Positions 1 through 9,583 are shown, counted from the first letter of the stretch. The stretch: 64,000 nt of DNA from Microtetraspora sp. NBRC 13810 (GCF_030268685.1 NZ_BSRQ01000001.1:1-64000); one strand, 5' to 3'. Notes: generated by a model from the sequence alone, not told the origin. Numbers and translations: made by a program.

Positions 1-186
1 AGAAAATCCCGGCCGATACAATCAGTATCAACCAAAGGAATCCGTCACAGACAACATGACGGGGTTAATTCATCATGCACTGGCTTTTAGCACACTGTTG
101 AGTTCTCAAGAAACGGACGCGAACACCGTCTGACCGATCCGAAGACCCGTTTTCCGGGGCGTTTCCGCTTTTGTTTTGTTGTCTTC
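1..186 (-). promoter_or_regulatory. rRNA operon leader (16S gene starts just off the left edge)
   Basis: Read on the minus strand this stretch contains the element CTTGAGAACTCAACAGTGTG (positions 110 to 91). This is the conserved pre-rRNA leader and processing segment found upstream of 16S genes in actinomycetes. It is followed by AT-richer sequence up to position 1. Two promoter-like elements lie just upstream. No part of mature 16S is visible, so the gene itself should begin within a short distance to the left of the window. The assignment rests on the recognised leader motif plus the promoters. Confidence 0.8.
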
Positions 187-215
187 ACTCTATTGTCCCC
201 GCCGGTTTCAGTCAA
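187..215 (-). promoter_or_regulatory. Proximal rrn promoter
   Basis: On the minus strand a -35 box TTGACT (215-210) and a -10 box TAGAGT (192-187) are separated by exactly 17 bp. This is a near-consensus housekeeping sigma promoter, and it directs transcription into the rRNA leader. Confidence 0.75.
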
Positions 216-268
216 ACCAGCGGATCCGCTTAGAATTCCGACCGCCCCGTTTCCGGGACAACCCCTCT

Positions 269-297
269 AACTTACTCTGCCTTCCGACTCTTGTCGA
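269..297 (-). promoter_or_regulatory. Distal rrn promoter
   Basis: The minus strand shows TCGACA (297-292), a 17-bp spacer and TAAGTT (274-269). The TAAGTT box followed by a G-rich start region is common in actinomycete rrn promoters. Tandem promoters 82 bp apart fit a multi-promoter rRNA operon. Confidence 0.6.
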
Positions 298-397
298 ATC
301 GGCGGGCCGGGCTCGTCTGAGGGAGGCTCCTGATCAGGTGTGCGATCAAGCTCACCGCCTCAGGACTCGTGAAGGTTATGCGCGCTGTCGTGAAGCG

Positions 398-3300
398 TCA
401 AATCGACTCCAGCGCCGACGACGCGCGGCCTTCCCAGGCTGCGAGACCGGCCTGCGCCGAGCGGTCCAGCGCGTCTTTCAGATGCGACCGCGCCTCGTCG
501 TGACGGCCGCACACCACGGCCAGCCGGCCGAGGTGATAACCCACCGGACCGGCCGGAAGCAGGCCGCGCCCGGTGGCCAGAAGGCCGGCGTACGGGAGCA
601 GTTCGGTATATGTCCGGCCGGCGGCCTCGGCGTCGCCGTGGCGCACCTGCTCGGCGGCGCGGAAACAGGTCAGGCTCAGCCGTCCCCAGTTCCGCTCCGC
701 GGGCGACGTGCCGCGTTCCGACAGGGCGCGCAGCAATTCCGGCGGCAGCCGTTCGAGGTCGCCCCGGCCGGCCACGAACCTGTGCGCCGCGGCGACCAGC
801 TCCGCGCCGAAGACGTGCGGACCGGCCGCGTCCGCGGCCGAAAAGGGGATACTCCCCATTTCTCCGGCCAGGATCGACCGCGTCGAACGCCATATCCGAT
901 GCAGGAATTCCGCGCCGGGCACCGTCGTCCTCGGCAGCAGTTCCGCGCATTCGGCCGCCCTGCGATCCGCCCCCTCCAGGTCGAACACCTCCGCGTGGGA
1001 CGGGATCACCGCCAACCGCGCGGCGAGGCCGTACCCGGGCAACCCCGCGCCGTCGGACAGGTCGATCAACTCCCGCGCCAGCCGCCCGATCTCCGCCTCC
1101 CGCCCGGCGAGGACCGCCAACCGCAACCGCCCGTACAGCACGGAGGCCAGCAGTCGCTCGTCACCGATCCGCCGCGCCATCCCCTCGGCCTCCACCGCGA
1201 GCGCATCCGCACGCCCGCCGGGCGAACCGCCGATCGCCCCGGCCGGGCGCCCGCCCATCAGGGCGTCATACGCCCGGCCACCGCCGTCCGGCCACCCGCC
1301 GCCACCGCCGGACGAGCTTCCGTACCCGCGCCCGCCGGACGGCCCCTCCGGCTCCCCGTCCGCCCGGTGATCGTGCGAGTTCTCCGACGGGTCGTCCGGG
1401 GTGAGGCCGAGTTCCGTGGCGAGGTTGGCCAGGAGGCGGCAGCGTGCCGGGAAGTCGCCTTTCGGCAGGGCCGCGAGGGCTTCCGCGAGCTGACCGGGAA
1501 AGGCGGGATCGGTCGCGGCGTTCGGCGGGCGGGTCCACGGCTCGGGCACGTCGAGCGAGGTCAGGAGCTGGGCGGTCAGCATCGGATCGCGCGCCTCGCC
1601 GGACAGGCGGAGCGCGTCGGTTCTCGCGGCCCGGGCGGCCTCGTGGTCACCGGCGTCGCGGTGGGCGCGGATCCGGGCGAGCTGCATCTCCGGGCGGTCG
1701 GTGCCGGTGGCGGTCTCGGCGGCCCGGGCCCACCACCGGGCCGCGTCGCCGTACGCCAGGCGCGCCTCCGCCTCGCGGGCCGCGGCCACGCCCCAGCGCG
1801 TCGCGAGCGAGCGGGCCGCCCTCGCCGTGTCGGCCGAGCCGCCCGCCGACGCCGGCGGCAGCGCGGCGTAGGCGTGCCGGGCCAGCACGGCGGGCGAGAC
1901 GGCAGGCGGCGGCACCGGCGCGGCGGCCGAAGCGCGCGGCGCGACCGGGTACGGCTCAATGGACGAGAACACCGACGAGAACACGGACGGGGGCGGCTCG
2001 ATGGGGCCGTCGCCGGGGCCTGGGCCGGGGCCGGAAGTGGGGTTGAGGCTTGGGCTGGGGTTGGGGCTGGGCCCGGATCTGGGGTTGAGGCTGGGGTTGA
2101 GGCTGAGGGTGGGACTCGGACTGACACTGGGGCCGAAACTGGGGCTGGGGCTGGGGCCGGAACTGGGGGTGGGGTGGACGGGCAGGACGTGTGGAGTCAT
2201 GGGGCGGGGTGGGGTGGAGTTGCGGGATTCGAGGGTGTGGAGGGCGCAGCGGTGGAGGCGGGCGCGTTCCAGGGCGGGGAGGTCGGTGAGGAGGGTTTCG
2301 CGGATCAGGTCGTGGGCGAAGCGGAGGCCGGAGCCGGGTTCGGCGATGAGGACGCCGGTGACGACGGCCAGGTCGAGCGCCTCCCTGACCTCGGCCTCGG
2401 GCTGGCCGCCGACCTGGGCGAGCAGCACCGGGTCGAGGTCGGTGACCAGGATCGCGGCGGTCACCAGGGTCATCCGGACCGGGGCGGGCAGCCGGGCCAG
2501 GCAGCGCCGTACGGCTCCCGCGGTGCCTTCCGCGAGGGCGTGGGTGACGGCCTCGCCCTCGCCCGCGCCGCCGGTGACGAGCCGCAGCACCTGCCTGGCG
2601 TAGTAGGGGTTGCCACCGGTGCCGAGGGCGATCCTGTCGATGGTGGCGCGGCCGGCGGGGGCGTTCATCGCGACGAGCATGGCGGCGACGGAGTCGGCGC
2701 CGAGGCCGCGCAGCGCGACCCGGGAGCCGCCGAGAGACGCGGGGACCGGCGGCAGCGCCCCGGCGACCAGCAGGATCGGCCCCCTGGCGGTGAGGTGCAC
2801 GTGCCGCAGCAGCTCGACCGTGGTCTGGTCGGCCCAGTGCAGGTCGTCCAGCACGACCATCAGGGGATGGATCGCGGCGAGGGACTCCAGGTGACCGGTC
2901 ACGGCGGCGAACATCGCCTCCCGCGCGCCCTCCGTACGCGCCTCCCGGACGGGCTCGTCGGCGAGGAGCGGCGCGAGCGGGCCGTCGGGCGCGCAGGGGC
3001 CCTCGCCCGGCGGGTCGTTGCGGCGGAGCAGCTGCCGCCAGGGGTCCAGCGCGGGCGCGCCTTCGACGCAGCTCGCCGACAGCACCGACCAGCCCTGCCA
3101 GTCGAGCGCCTGGGCGGCGACGCCGAGCAGGCGGGTCTTGCCGACTCCCGCCTCGCCGGTGAGTACGACCAGCCGCGGCGTGCCGGACTCGGCGTCGTCG
3201 GCCAGCCTGCCCAGCTCCCCCATCACGGTCTCCCTGCCGACGAAGGGGTCGGGCGGGGCGTCGGCGTGGGCGTGCGGGAGCAGTTCGGCACGGGGCACGG

Positions 3301-4006
3301 GCAGGTCGAACGCCCCGTCCCGGTGGCATTCCGCTTCGAGCCTGAGCAGGTCGTGGCCGGGTTCGACGCCGCACTCGTCCCTGATCACGTCACACGCCAG
3401 CCGTACCGCGAAGACGGCGTCGGAACGCCGGCCGCAGCGGTGCAGCGCGAGGGCGAGCAGGCACCACAGCGGCTCGCGGTAGGGGTGCTCGGCGGTGAGC
3501 CGGCGCAGCTCGTCGATGGTCGCGACGGCGGCTCCCTGGGCGAGGAGCAGGCTGAGCCGCTGTTCGCGGGCGAGCAGGCGCAGCTCGTTCACCCGCTCGA
3601 CCTCCGCCGCCGCCCAGGGCCGGTCGGCGACATCCGCGTACGGCGTGCCGCGCCAGAGGGCGAGGGCTTCGTCCAGGTCGCCAACCGTATGGGCACGGCG
3701 AATAAGGCGCTCGAATTCCTCCACGTCAACGGAAGAAGTCCGTAAGGCGTATCCCGGAGCGAGACTGACCAAGGTTTGAGGTTCGAGTATTCGGCGTAGT
3801 GAGGAGATGCACGTCACCAGGGCGCTAAGAGACGAGGTGGGACATTCACCATGAAAAAGGTCGTCAAGCAACCTGTCGACGGGCACCACCGCACCGCGTG
3901 CGACAAGCAGCCGGGCCAGGACCGCACGCTGCCGCCGCCCGCCGAGGTCGAGAGGGCCGCCCATGCCCCGCACCTCGATAGGGCCAAGGACGCCGAACTC
4001 CCACAT
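398..4006 (-). CDS. SARP/AfsR-family transcriptional regulator with AAA ATPase and TPR region
   Basis: A large pathway-type regulator of about 1200 residues. The N-terminal ~80 residues form an OmpR-like winged helix, followed by a bacterial transcriptional activation domain to about residue 230. An AAA/NB-ARC-like ATPase then carries Walker A GEAGVGKT near residue 284 and Walker B LMVVLDDLHWAD near residue 382. A TPR-like C-terminal half completes it. I start at the ATG of MWEFGVLG; an upstream in-frame start at 4042 adds 12 residues unlike the family. Between about residues 600 and 675 lies a Pro/Ser/Asn-rich repetitive linker. SARP-LAL proteins usually activate secondary metabolism, but no biosynthetic cluster adjoins it, so its target is unknown. 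It is divergent from the AI-2E gene with an 82-bp gap. Confidence 0.9.
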   Translation of the reverse strand: MWEFGVLGPIEVRGMGGPLDLGGRRQRAVLARLLVARGAVVPVDRLLDDLFHGECPTSSLSALVTCISSLRRILEPQTLVSLAPGYALRTSSVDVEEFERLIRRAHTVGDLDEALALWRGTPYADVADRPWAAAEVERVNELRLLAREQRLSLLLAQGAAVATIDELRRLTAEHPYREPLWCLLALALHRCGRRSDAVFAVRLACDVIRDECGVEPGHDLLRLEAECHRDGAFDLPVPRAELLPHAHADAPPDPFVGRETVMGELGRLADDAESGTPRLVVLTGEAGVGKTRLLGVAAQALDWQGWSVLSASCVEGAPALDPWRQLLRRNDPPGEGPCAPDGPLAPLLADEPVREARTEGAREAMFAAVTGHLESLAAIHPLMVVLDDLHWADQTTVELLRHVHLTARGPILLVAGALPPVPASLGGSRVALRGLGADSVAAMLVAMNAPAGRATIDRIALGTGGNPYYARQVLRLVTGGAGEGEAVTHALAEGTAGAVRRCLARLPAPVRMTLVTAAILVTDLDPVLLAQVGGQPEAEVREALDLAVVTGVLIAEPGSGLRFAHDLIRETLLTDLPALERARLHRCALHTLESRNSTPPRPMTPHVLPVHPTPSSGPSPSPSFGPSVSPSPTLSLNPSLNPRSGPSPNPSPSLNPTSGPGPGPGDGPIEPPPSVFSSVFSSIEPYPVAPRASAAAPVPPPAVSPAVLARHAYAALPPASAGGSADTARAARSLATRWGVAAAREAEARLAYGDAARWWARAAETATGTDRPEMQLARIRAHRDAGDHEAARAARTDALRLSGEARDPMLTAQLLTSLDVPEPWTRPPNAATDPAFPGQLAEALAALPKGDFPARCRLLANLATELGLTPDDPSENSHDHRADGEPEGPSGGRGYGSSSGGGGGWPDGGGRAYDALMGGRPAGAIGGSPGGRADALAVEAEGMARRIGDERLLASVLYGRLRLAVLAGREAEIGRLARELIDLSDGAGLPGYGLAARLAVIPSHAEVFDLEGADRRAAECAELLPRTTVPGAEFLHRIWRSTRSILAGEMGSIPFSAADAAGPHVFGAELVAAAHRFVAGRGDLERLPPELLRALSERGTSPAERNWGRLSLTCFRAAEQVRHGDAEAAGRTYTELLPYAGLLATGRGLLPAGPVGYHLGRLAVVCGRHDEARSHLKDALDRSAQAGLAAWEGRASSALESI
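2020..2190. repeat. G-rich hexamer-like repeat inside the SARP gene
   Basis: The plus strand consists largely of reiterated GGGGTT and GGGGCT/GGGACT hexamers with occasional breaks. The period is a multiple of three, so the reading frame of the regulator stays open and encodes a Pro/Ser/Asn-rich linker. The plus strand has many G-runs capable of quadruplex formation. Confidence 0.8.
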
Positions 4007-4088
4007 ACGTGGGATTTCACTCGGTATAGCGGCTCTTCGCAAGCGCCTCGGCGAAGTGCGGCGAATAATCCGGCTAGGGGAGAAATTC

Positions 4089-5249
4089 GTGGCAATTGAT
4101 CAACGGTTGCCGCGGGCTTTGATCGTGCTGCTCACCGCGGCGGGCGCGGTCGGCACGCTCGCCGGTGTCAGGGCCGTCTCCTCGATCGTCGGCCCGGTCC
4201 TCCTCGCCCTCGTGCTGGTGATCGCGGTCGCCCCGGTGCGCGTCTGGCTGGCCAGAAGGGGCGCGCCCACCTGGGTCCTCGTGCTGGTGCCGCTGCTGAT
4301 CGTGTTCCTGGTGCTGCTCGGCATGCTGGCGACCATCACGTTCTCCGTGGTGCAGGTGGCGAACCTGATCCCGACCTACTCCCAGGAGTTCGACGTCCTG
4401 ATGGCGCAGGCCCTGCGACTGGCCGAACGGTTCGGGGTGGGCAGCGCCCAGGTGAACCACGCCATCGCCTCCTTCGACCCGGGCAAGGTGCTCGAACTCG
4501 TCCAGACGTTGTTCAGCAGCCTGCTGGGAGTGCTGTCCAGCCTGCTGCTCATCGTCGTCGTCCTGCTGGCGATGTGCCTGGACGCGCCCGCCTTCGCCCG
4601 CATCCTGTCCGCGGGCGCCGGCCACCGGCCGCACCTCATCACCGCCCTGGCCGCGTTCACCAGCAAGACGCGCCGCTACCTGGTCGTCTCGACGGTCTTC
4701 GGACTCATCTGCGCCGTGCTCGACGCGGGCGCGCTCTACCTGCTGAGCGTCCCGCTGCCGGTGCTGTGGGGCGTGCTCGCGCTGATCACGAACTACATCC
4801 CCAACATCGGCTTCGTCATCGGCCTGGCGCCGCCGGCCCTGCTCGGGCTGCTCGACGGCGGCGTGCGCACGATGATCCTGGTGATCGTCGCCTATTCGCT
4901 GATCAACGTGGTCATCCAGTCGTTCGTCCAGCCGAAGTTCCTCGGCGACGCGGTCGGGCTGAACACGACGATGACGCTGCTGTCGCTGATCGTGTGGACG
5001 TTCGTGCTGGGGCCGCTGGGCGCGCTGCTGGCGATCCCGCTGAGCCTGCTGACCCGCGCGCTGCTCATCGACAGCGACCCGAGCGCGGGCTGGGCCGCCG
5101 CCCTCATCTCCGGCGAACGGCCGCCGCCCGCCGGTCCCGAGCCCCGTGACCGTCCCCCCGCCCCGAGACCATCCTCGAGATCCGCGCCGGGACCCGCCGG
5201 GCGCGCTCCGGTCCTCCCCCGCCCCGGCGAACCCCGTCCGGAACCCTGA
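4089..5249 (+). CDS. AI-2E family transporter (PerM-like)
   Basis: A 386-residue multi-pass membrane protein. The family-typical motifs ITNYIPNIG and QSFVQPKFLG lie in the C-terminal half, with about seven to eight hydrophobic segments. The start is the GTG at 4089 with GGGGAG eight bases upstream; the longer reading frame overlaps the regulator's 5' end and lacks a ribosome binding site. The last ~45 residues are a Pro/Arg-rich cytoplasmic tail. The family includes exporters of uncertain substrate and the AI-2 exporter TqsA, so AI-2 transport is not established here. Confidence 0.88.
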   Translation: MAIDQRLPRALIVLLTAAGAVGTLAGVRAVSSIVGPVLLALVLVIAVAPVRVWLARRGAPTWVLVLVPLLIVFLVLLGMLATITFSVVQVANLIPTYSQEFDVLMAQALRLAERFGVGSAQVNHAIASFDPGKVLELVQTLFSSLLGVLSSLLLIVVVLLAMCLDAPAFARILSAGAGHRPHLITALAAFTSKTRRYLVVSTVFGLICAVLDAGALYLLSVPLPVLWGVLALITNYIPNIGFVIGLAPPALLGLLDGGVRTMILVIVAYSLINVVIQSFVQPKFLGDAVGLNTTMTLLSLIVWTFVLGPLGALLAIPLSLLTRALLIDSDPSAGWAAALISGERPPPAGPEPRDRPPAPRPSSRSAPGPAGRAPVLPRPGEPRPEP

Positions 5250-5301
5250 GCCGCCCCGGGAGTTCGAACAGGTGTCCCGGACAGGGCCGTGACCCGGGAC
5301 G

Positions 5302-6009
5302 ATGCCGTCCGGCGAGGGCTTTAACCTGGAAGGCGTGTATCGCGAGTGGGCCCCGCATCCGGCGTTCGCCGGCCGGATCGCCTGCCTGTGGCGGCTGTGC
5401 GCGGAGGCCGAGGGGACCCAGCCGGTGGTGCCCGACGGGTGCGTCGACCTGATCTGGGCGCCGGGCGGCCCGCAGGTCGCCGGGCCGGACACCGGGCCGC
5501 ATCCGGTCCGGCTCGCCGCGGGCGACGTCTATCTGGGGATCAGGTTCCTGCCGGGCGCCACCGGCGCGGTGTTCGGCGTGCCGGTGGAGGCCCTGCGCGA
5601 CCTGCGGGTGCCGCTGGCCGACCTGCCCGCCGCCGGCCACCCCGGCGCCGAGGTGCACGACCCCGCCGACCTCATGCGGGCGGCGGCCGTACGGCTCCGC
5701 CGGACGCCCGAGCCCGATCCCGGCGGCCCGGCGATCGCCGCGGCGCTGCGGGACGGCGCCAGGATCGCCGGGGTGGCGGCCGGCCTGGGGCTCAGCGAGC
5801 GGCAACTGCACCGGCGGTGCCTGCGGCTGTTCGGCTACGGACCGAAGACGCTCCAGCGGGTGGTGCGGTTCCAGCGGGCGTTGCGGCTGGCCCGGGAGGG
5901 GCGCCCGTTCGCCCAGGTGGCGGTAGAAAGCGGCTTCACCGACCAGGCGCACATGGCCAACGACGTGCGCCGCCTCGCCGGCGTGCCGCTCGGCCACCTC
6001 CTCGGCTGA
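5302..6009 (+). CDS. AraC-family transcriptional regulator
   Basis: About 235 residues. The C-terminal ~90 residues carry two helix-turn-helix motifs (core GLSERQLHRRCLRLFG, then AVESGFTDQAHMANDVRR). The N-terminal part, with PDGCVDLIW, resembles the DUF6597-type sensor domain found in many actinobacterial AraC proteins. The ATG at 5302 has no clear Shine-Dalgarno sequence. A GTG at 5335 (VYREWAPHP) matches the usual start of relatives and may be the true one. The ligand is unknown. Confidence 0.85.
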   Translation: MPSGEGFNLEGVYREWAPHPAFAGRIACLWRLCAEAEGTQPVVPDGCVDLIWAPGGPQVAGPDTGPHPVRLAAGDVYLGIRFLPGATGAVFGVPVEALRDLRVPLADLPAAGHPGAEVHDPADLMRAAAVRLRRTPEPDPGGPAIAAALRDGARIAGVAAGLGLSERQLHRRCLRLFGYGPKTLQRVVRFQRALRLAREGRPFAQVAVESGFTDQAHMANDVRRLAGVPLGHLLG

Positions 6010-6013
6010 CCGC

Positions 6014-7375
6014 TCAGCCGGCCGGCTGGGACATCGGGACCGTGCGGCGGCCGGGCGCGTCCCGCCCGGTTCCGGGGCGGGCCAGGCGGCGGCCCCACGG
6101 CATCGCGGCGGCCAGCACAGGGAGCAGCACGATCGAGCTCATCGCCCACGGCGAGTGGCGCAGCCACCACTCGTGCCCGGTCCACTGGGTGAGATAGAGG
6201 TAACCGGTCCCGGCCCACAGGGCGCACCCGAGCACGGCGGCCCATGCGAACCTGGTGGGACGGGCCACCAGGAACGGCATGAACCACAGCAGATACTGCG
6301 CGCCCAGCCGTGGCGTGACGACCATGAAGGCGAGCAGCACGGCCGTGGTGAGATCGACCGGGTCGGCCCTGCGCCACAGGAACGCCACCACGAGCAGCGT
6401 GACGTAGATCAGATAGGTGCCGAACCGGGCCAGGCCGCCGTCCAGGGTCCAGTCCCCGCCGACCGCGATCGCGGTCCAGCCCCACTCGCCGACGATCGGC
6501 CGGATGTCCCGGATGATGCGGATCACCTCGGGGATCTGGCCGACCGGGGTGCCCGCGAAGACCGGCAGGGTGACCAGGAAGAACACCGGGGCCGCGCCGG
6601 TGGCGACGAACCCGGCCACCCGCGCCCGCAGGCCGGGCAGGAGCAGCAGCATCCCGGGGATCAGCCAGATGGGCCAGCTTTTGGCGCAGAGCGCGAGGCC
6701 CATGAGCAGCCCGGCGCAGACCGCGCGGCGGGTCGCGTCCGGCCTGGGGGCGAGGGCCGCCGCGAGCGCGCCGCCCGCGCCGAGCGCCGACACGCCCGCC
6801 CTGGCCCGCGTCCACAGCTGCCCGAAGGTGCCGGTGAGCCCTTCGCGGTGCGGGTCGCCCGGCCCGCGGGCGACGATGAAGGCCGCCACGCCGAAGACCA
6901 GCGCCACCGGCTCGACCTGCCCGTGCACGGAGGCGACGAGGATGCCGAGCGGGTTGCAGGCGTACTGGAAGGCGCGCAGCGAAGCCGTACGGCCGCCGGC
7001 GAGCGCGCCGACCAGCGGGATCAGCACGACGTCGGCGACGACGGTGACCAGTCGCCCGGCGATCTCCCACGGGATGCCGAGCCACAGCAGCAGGCCGTAG
7101 ACGTAGGGGATGGTCGGCAGGAAGTGCCAGCCGCCGTCGCTGCCGAGGACCGGGTCCACCCGGTCGAGGACGGCCTCGCCCGCGGGTTTGAAGCTGTTGA
7201 CGAAGTCGACCGGCTGCCAGCTGTCCGCCGCCGACGCCGCCATGATGAGCACCCGGAAGCCGACGCCGACGGCCAGCGCGACCGCCAGGCTCGGCCGCCA
7301 CCCCCGCCACTGGGCGGTGATCGCCAGCGCGACACCGGCGATGAGCACGATTCCCGTGAGAACTGCGTAGTCCAT
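6014..7375 (-). CDS. GT-C type integral membrane glycosyltransferase-like protein
   Basis: A 453-residue protein with roughly ten or more transmembrane helices. Its layout fits GT-C (GT39/GT87-like) polyprenyl-phosphate sugar transferases: a short N-terminal helix, then an acidic periplasmic loop near DRVDP. I chose the ATG of MDYAVLTG because the upstream extension is Arg/Pro-rich and not membrane-like. It is convergent with the AraC gene, four bases apart. By family it would transfer mannose or arabinose from a lipid carrier to the envelope, which is inference. Confidence 0.7.
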   Translation of the reverse strand: MDYAVLTGIVLIAGVALAITAQWRGWRPSLAVALAVGVGFRVLIMAASAADSWQPVDFVNSFKPAGEAVLDRVDPVLGSDGGWHFLPTIPYVYGLLLWLGIPWEIAGRLVTVVADVVLIPLVGALAGGRTASLRAFQYACNPLGILVASVHGQVEPVALVFGVAAFIVARGPGDPHREGLTGTFGQLWTRARAGVSALGAGGALAAALAPRPDATRRAVCAGLLMGLALCAKSWPIWLIPGMLLLLPGLRARVAGFVATGAAPVFFLVTLPVFAGTPVGQIPEVIRIIRDIRPIVGEWGWTAIAVGGDWTLDGGLARFGTYLIYVTLLVVAFLWRRADPVDLTTAVLLAFMVVTPRLGAQYLLWFMPFLVARPTRFAWAAVLGCALWAGTGYLYLTQWTGHEWWLRHSPWAMSSIVLLPVLAAAMPWGRRLARPGTGRDAPGRRTVPMSQPAG

Positions 7376-7600
7376 GACCCTCCGCGGCCGCGAACCAGCC
7401 CCCGGCCATGGAAGGGCGTGCGGTCGCGGCACCGGGCCTGCGGGCACGCCAAGGCCGCAGGGAGGCGTGGAGCGGCCCCTGTCGACAACGTGTCCACCAC
7501 CATAACGCCGTGTGATGACACGATTGCCCAGAGTGAGGAACGTGGGGCCGGAACCGCGCCGGGGCACGGGGTGAAATGCCGGTGTCCGCCCCCTCAGGGT

Positions 7601-7696
7601 GTCGAGGGGGGCGGGACCGGTCAGGGCAGGGCGTCGAGGGGGGCGGGACCGGTCAGGGCAGGGCGTCGAGGGGGGCGGGACCGGTCAGGGCAGGGC
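7601..7696. repeat. 32-bp tandem repeat, three copies, at the chitinase 3' end
   Basis: Identical 32-bp units begin at 7601, 7633 and 7665, and a fourth begins at 7697 but diverges after seven bases. The third copy contains the stop codon and last codons of the neighbouring chitinase. The other two are downstream copies of that gene end. Confidence 0.95.
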
Positions 7697-9502
7697 GTCG
7701 AGGTAGGGCCGGTGCGCGCGGGAGAACTCCGAGCCGTTGTACCTGTCCCAGTTGATGGACCACGTCATCAGCCCGCGCAGGCCGGGATAGACGCCCCGCG
7801 GCCGGTAGGGGCCGCAGTTGACGCCCTTGGCCAGGCAGTCCACGGCCTTCTGCACCTCGGCGACCGTGGTGAAGCCGTTGCCCGCGTAGGGGGCGGCGGG
7901 CAGGCCGATGGCGACCTGGTCCGGGCGCAGCGCGGGGAAGACGGCTCCGCCGGCCACCGGGAACCCGGCGAGCAGCATGTCCGTCATGGCCACGTGGAAG
8001 TCGTGGGTGCCCATGGTGTGGTAGGCGTTGTCCAGGCCCATGATCGGCCCGGAGTTGTAGTCCTGCACGTGCAGCAGCGTGAGGTCGTCGCGCAGCGCGT
8101 GGATGACCGGCAGGTAGGACGCGCTGCGCCGGTCGGCCGAGCCGTTCGCGCCCGGCCCGTAGAACTGGTAGCCGAGCTGCACGAAGAACGTCTCCGGGGC
8201 CATCGTCAGCACGAAGTCGTCGCCGTAGCGGGCCTTGAGCGTCCTCAGCGCCGAGATCAGGTTGACGATCACCGGGGTGGTCGGGTTACGGAAGTCGTCG
8301 TCCCCCTGGTTCAGGTAGAGGGAGTGGCCTTCGAAGTCGATGTCCAGCCCGTCGAGGCCGTACCGGTCGATGATCTCGCCGACGGACCGGACGAACGCGT
8401 CGCGCGCGGCCGTGGTGGTGAGCTGCACCTGGCCGTTCTGGCCGCCGATGGAGATGAGCACCTTCTTGCCGGCCGCCTGCTTCGCCCTGATGGCGGCGGT
8501 GAACTCCGCCTCGCTTTCCACGGTGGGGCACTCGGCGGCGGGGCACAGCCGGAAGCGGATGTCGCCGGAGGTGACGGAGGTGGGCTCGCCGAAGGCCAGG
8601 TTGATCACGTCCCAGGCGTCCGGCACGTCGCGCATCCGCACGTAGCCGGACCCGTTGGCGAACGACGCGTGCAGGTAGCCGACGAGCACCCGTTCCGGCA
8701 GCGTCCCGTCCCCTCCGCCGCCGGCGGCCGGCGCGGTGGTGCCGCTCACCTCGGGCGTGTACGCCGAGCAGTTGCCCGACGGGTCGCACGCCCTGACCCG
8801 GAACCGGTAGGTCGTCGCCGCGGCCAGGCCGGCCTCGACGTGCCGGGTGACGTTGCCGACGCCGGTCGCCGCGCCGCCGTTCCTGGACACCTCGTAGCGC
8901 GCGACGGTGCCCGAGTCGTCGGCCGAGGCCGACCAGTTCAGGGTGAGCGAGCCGGCGGTCGCGCCGCCCACGGTGAGGCCGCCGGGGACGCCGGGCGGGG
9001 TGACGTCGGGGCCGCCGCCGTCGCCGGCCGGGCCGTCGAGCACGATGTCGTCGGCCAGGTAGGCGCCCTGGCCGTACCAGCCGTTCACCTGGATCGTGAC
9101 GGACGTGGTGGCCGGGCCGGTGGTGAAGGCGACGGCCAGCCGGGTGTAGGCGGAGGGCGAGGACGCCCAGGTGCTGGCGTCGGTGGTGCCGGTGCCGGTC
9201 ACGCCGAGGAAGGTGTAGGCTCCGCGCACCCAGCCCGACAGCGCGTAGGCGGTGCCGGGGCGGACCGCGACCCGCTGCCGGCAGGGGGCGGTGTCGCTGC
9301 CCTGCGGAGTGGCCTCCAGCGCGGCCGATCCGCCGTGCACCGGGGTGGCCACGGTCCTCGCGGTGGGCCCGCAGGTCCAGCCGGACAGCCCGCTCTCGAA
9401 GCCGGGGTTGGTGGCGATGTTGGCGGCGAGGGCGGGGCCGGCGTGCAGCCCGGCGAACCCGAGGGCGATCACGGCCGCCGCCGCGATCGTGCGAAGTCTC
9501 AT
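7685..9502 (-). CDS. Secreted GH18 chitinase (CBM-Fn3-GH18)
   Basis: 605 residues. A Sec signal peptide (cleavage after about residue 26, ALA-A) is followed by a jelly-roll carbohydrate-binding domain (~27-157), an Fn3 domain (~169-257) and a GH18 catalytic domain (~270-605). The catalytic motif DGLDIDFE lies at 384-391, with E391 the acid/base. It hydrolyses chitin outside the cell. It differs from the two upstream chitinases in having a CBM4/9-like module instead of CBM2. A strong terminator separates it from them, so it probably has its own promoter in the 97-bp gap or relies on read-through. Confidence 0.92.
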   Translation of the reverse strand: MRLRTIAAAAVIALGFAGLHAGPALAANIATNPGFESGLSGWTCGPTARTVATPVHGGSAALEATPQGSDTAPCRQRVAVRPGTAYALSGWVRGAYTFLGVTGTGTTDASTWASSPSAYTRLAVAFTTGPATTSVTIQVNGWYGQGAYLADDIVLDGPAGDGGGPDVTPPGVPGGLTVGGATAGSLTLNWSASADDSGTVARYEVSRNGGAATGVGNVTRHVEAGLAAATTYRFRVRACDPSGNCSAYTPEVSGTTAPAAGGGGDGTLPERVLVGYLHASFANGSGYVRMRDVPDAWDVINLAFGEPTSVTSGDIRFRLCPAAECPTVESEAEFTAAIRAKQAAGKKVLISIGGQNGQVQLTTTAARDAFVRSVGEIIDRYGLDGLDIDFEGHSLYLNQGDDDFRNPTTPVIVNLISALRTLKARYGDDFVLTMAPETFFVQLGYQFYGPGANGSADRRSASYLPVIHALRDDLTLLHVQDYNSGPIMGLDNAYHTMGTHDFHVAMTDMLLAGFPVAGGAVFPALRPDQVAIGLPAAPYAGNGFTTVAEVQKAVDCLAKGVNCGPYRPRGVYPGLRGLMTWSINWDRYNGSEFSRAHRPYLDALP

Positions 9503-9521
9503 GGCGAACCCTTCGGCGAGG

Positions 9522-9583
9522 GGTACGGCTCGCGCCCGAGGGGGGTCTCCTCCCGGGCAGGAGGATCGGGCGCGAGCCGTACC
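9522..9583 (-). terminator. Hairpin terminator between chitinase genes
   Basis: A perfect 18-bp stem (9522-9539 pairing with 9566-9583) encloses a 26-nt loop. It starts 16 bases beyond the stop of the middle chitinase. There is no U-tract, as is usual for actinomycete terminators. Confidence 0.8.

Noticed and set aside
176-3745. Very long plus-strand open frame opposite the SARP gene
   Set aside because: It has Arg/Gly/Pro-rich composition typical of antisense shadows in high-GC DNA. The minus strand encodes clear BTAD and ATPase domains.
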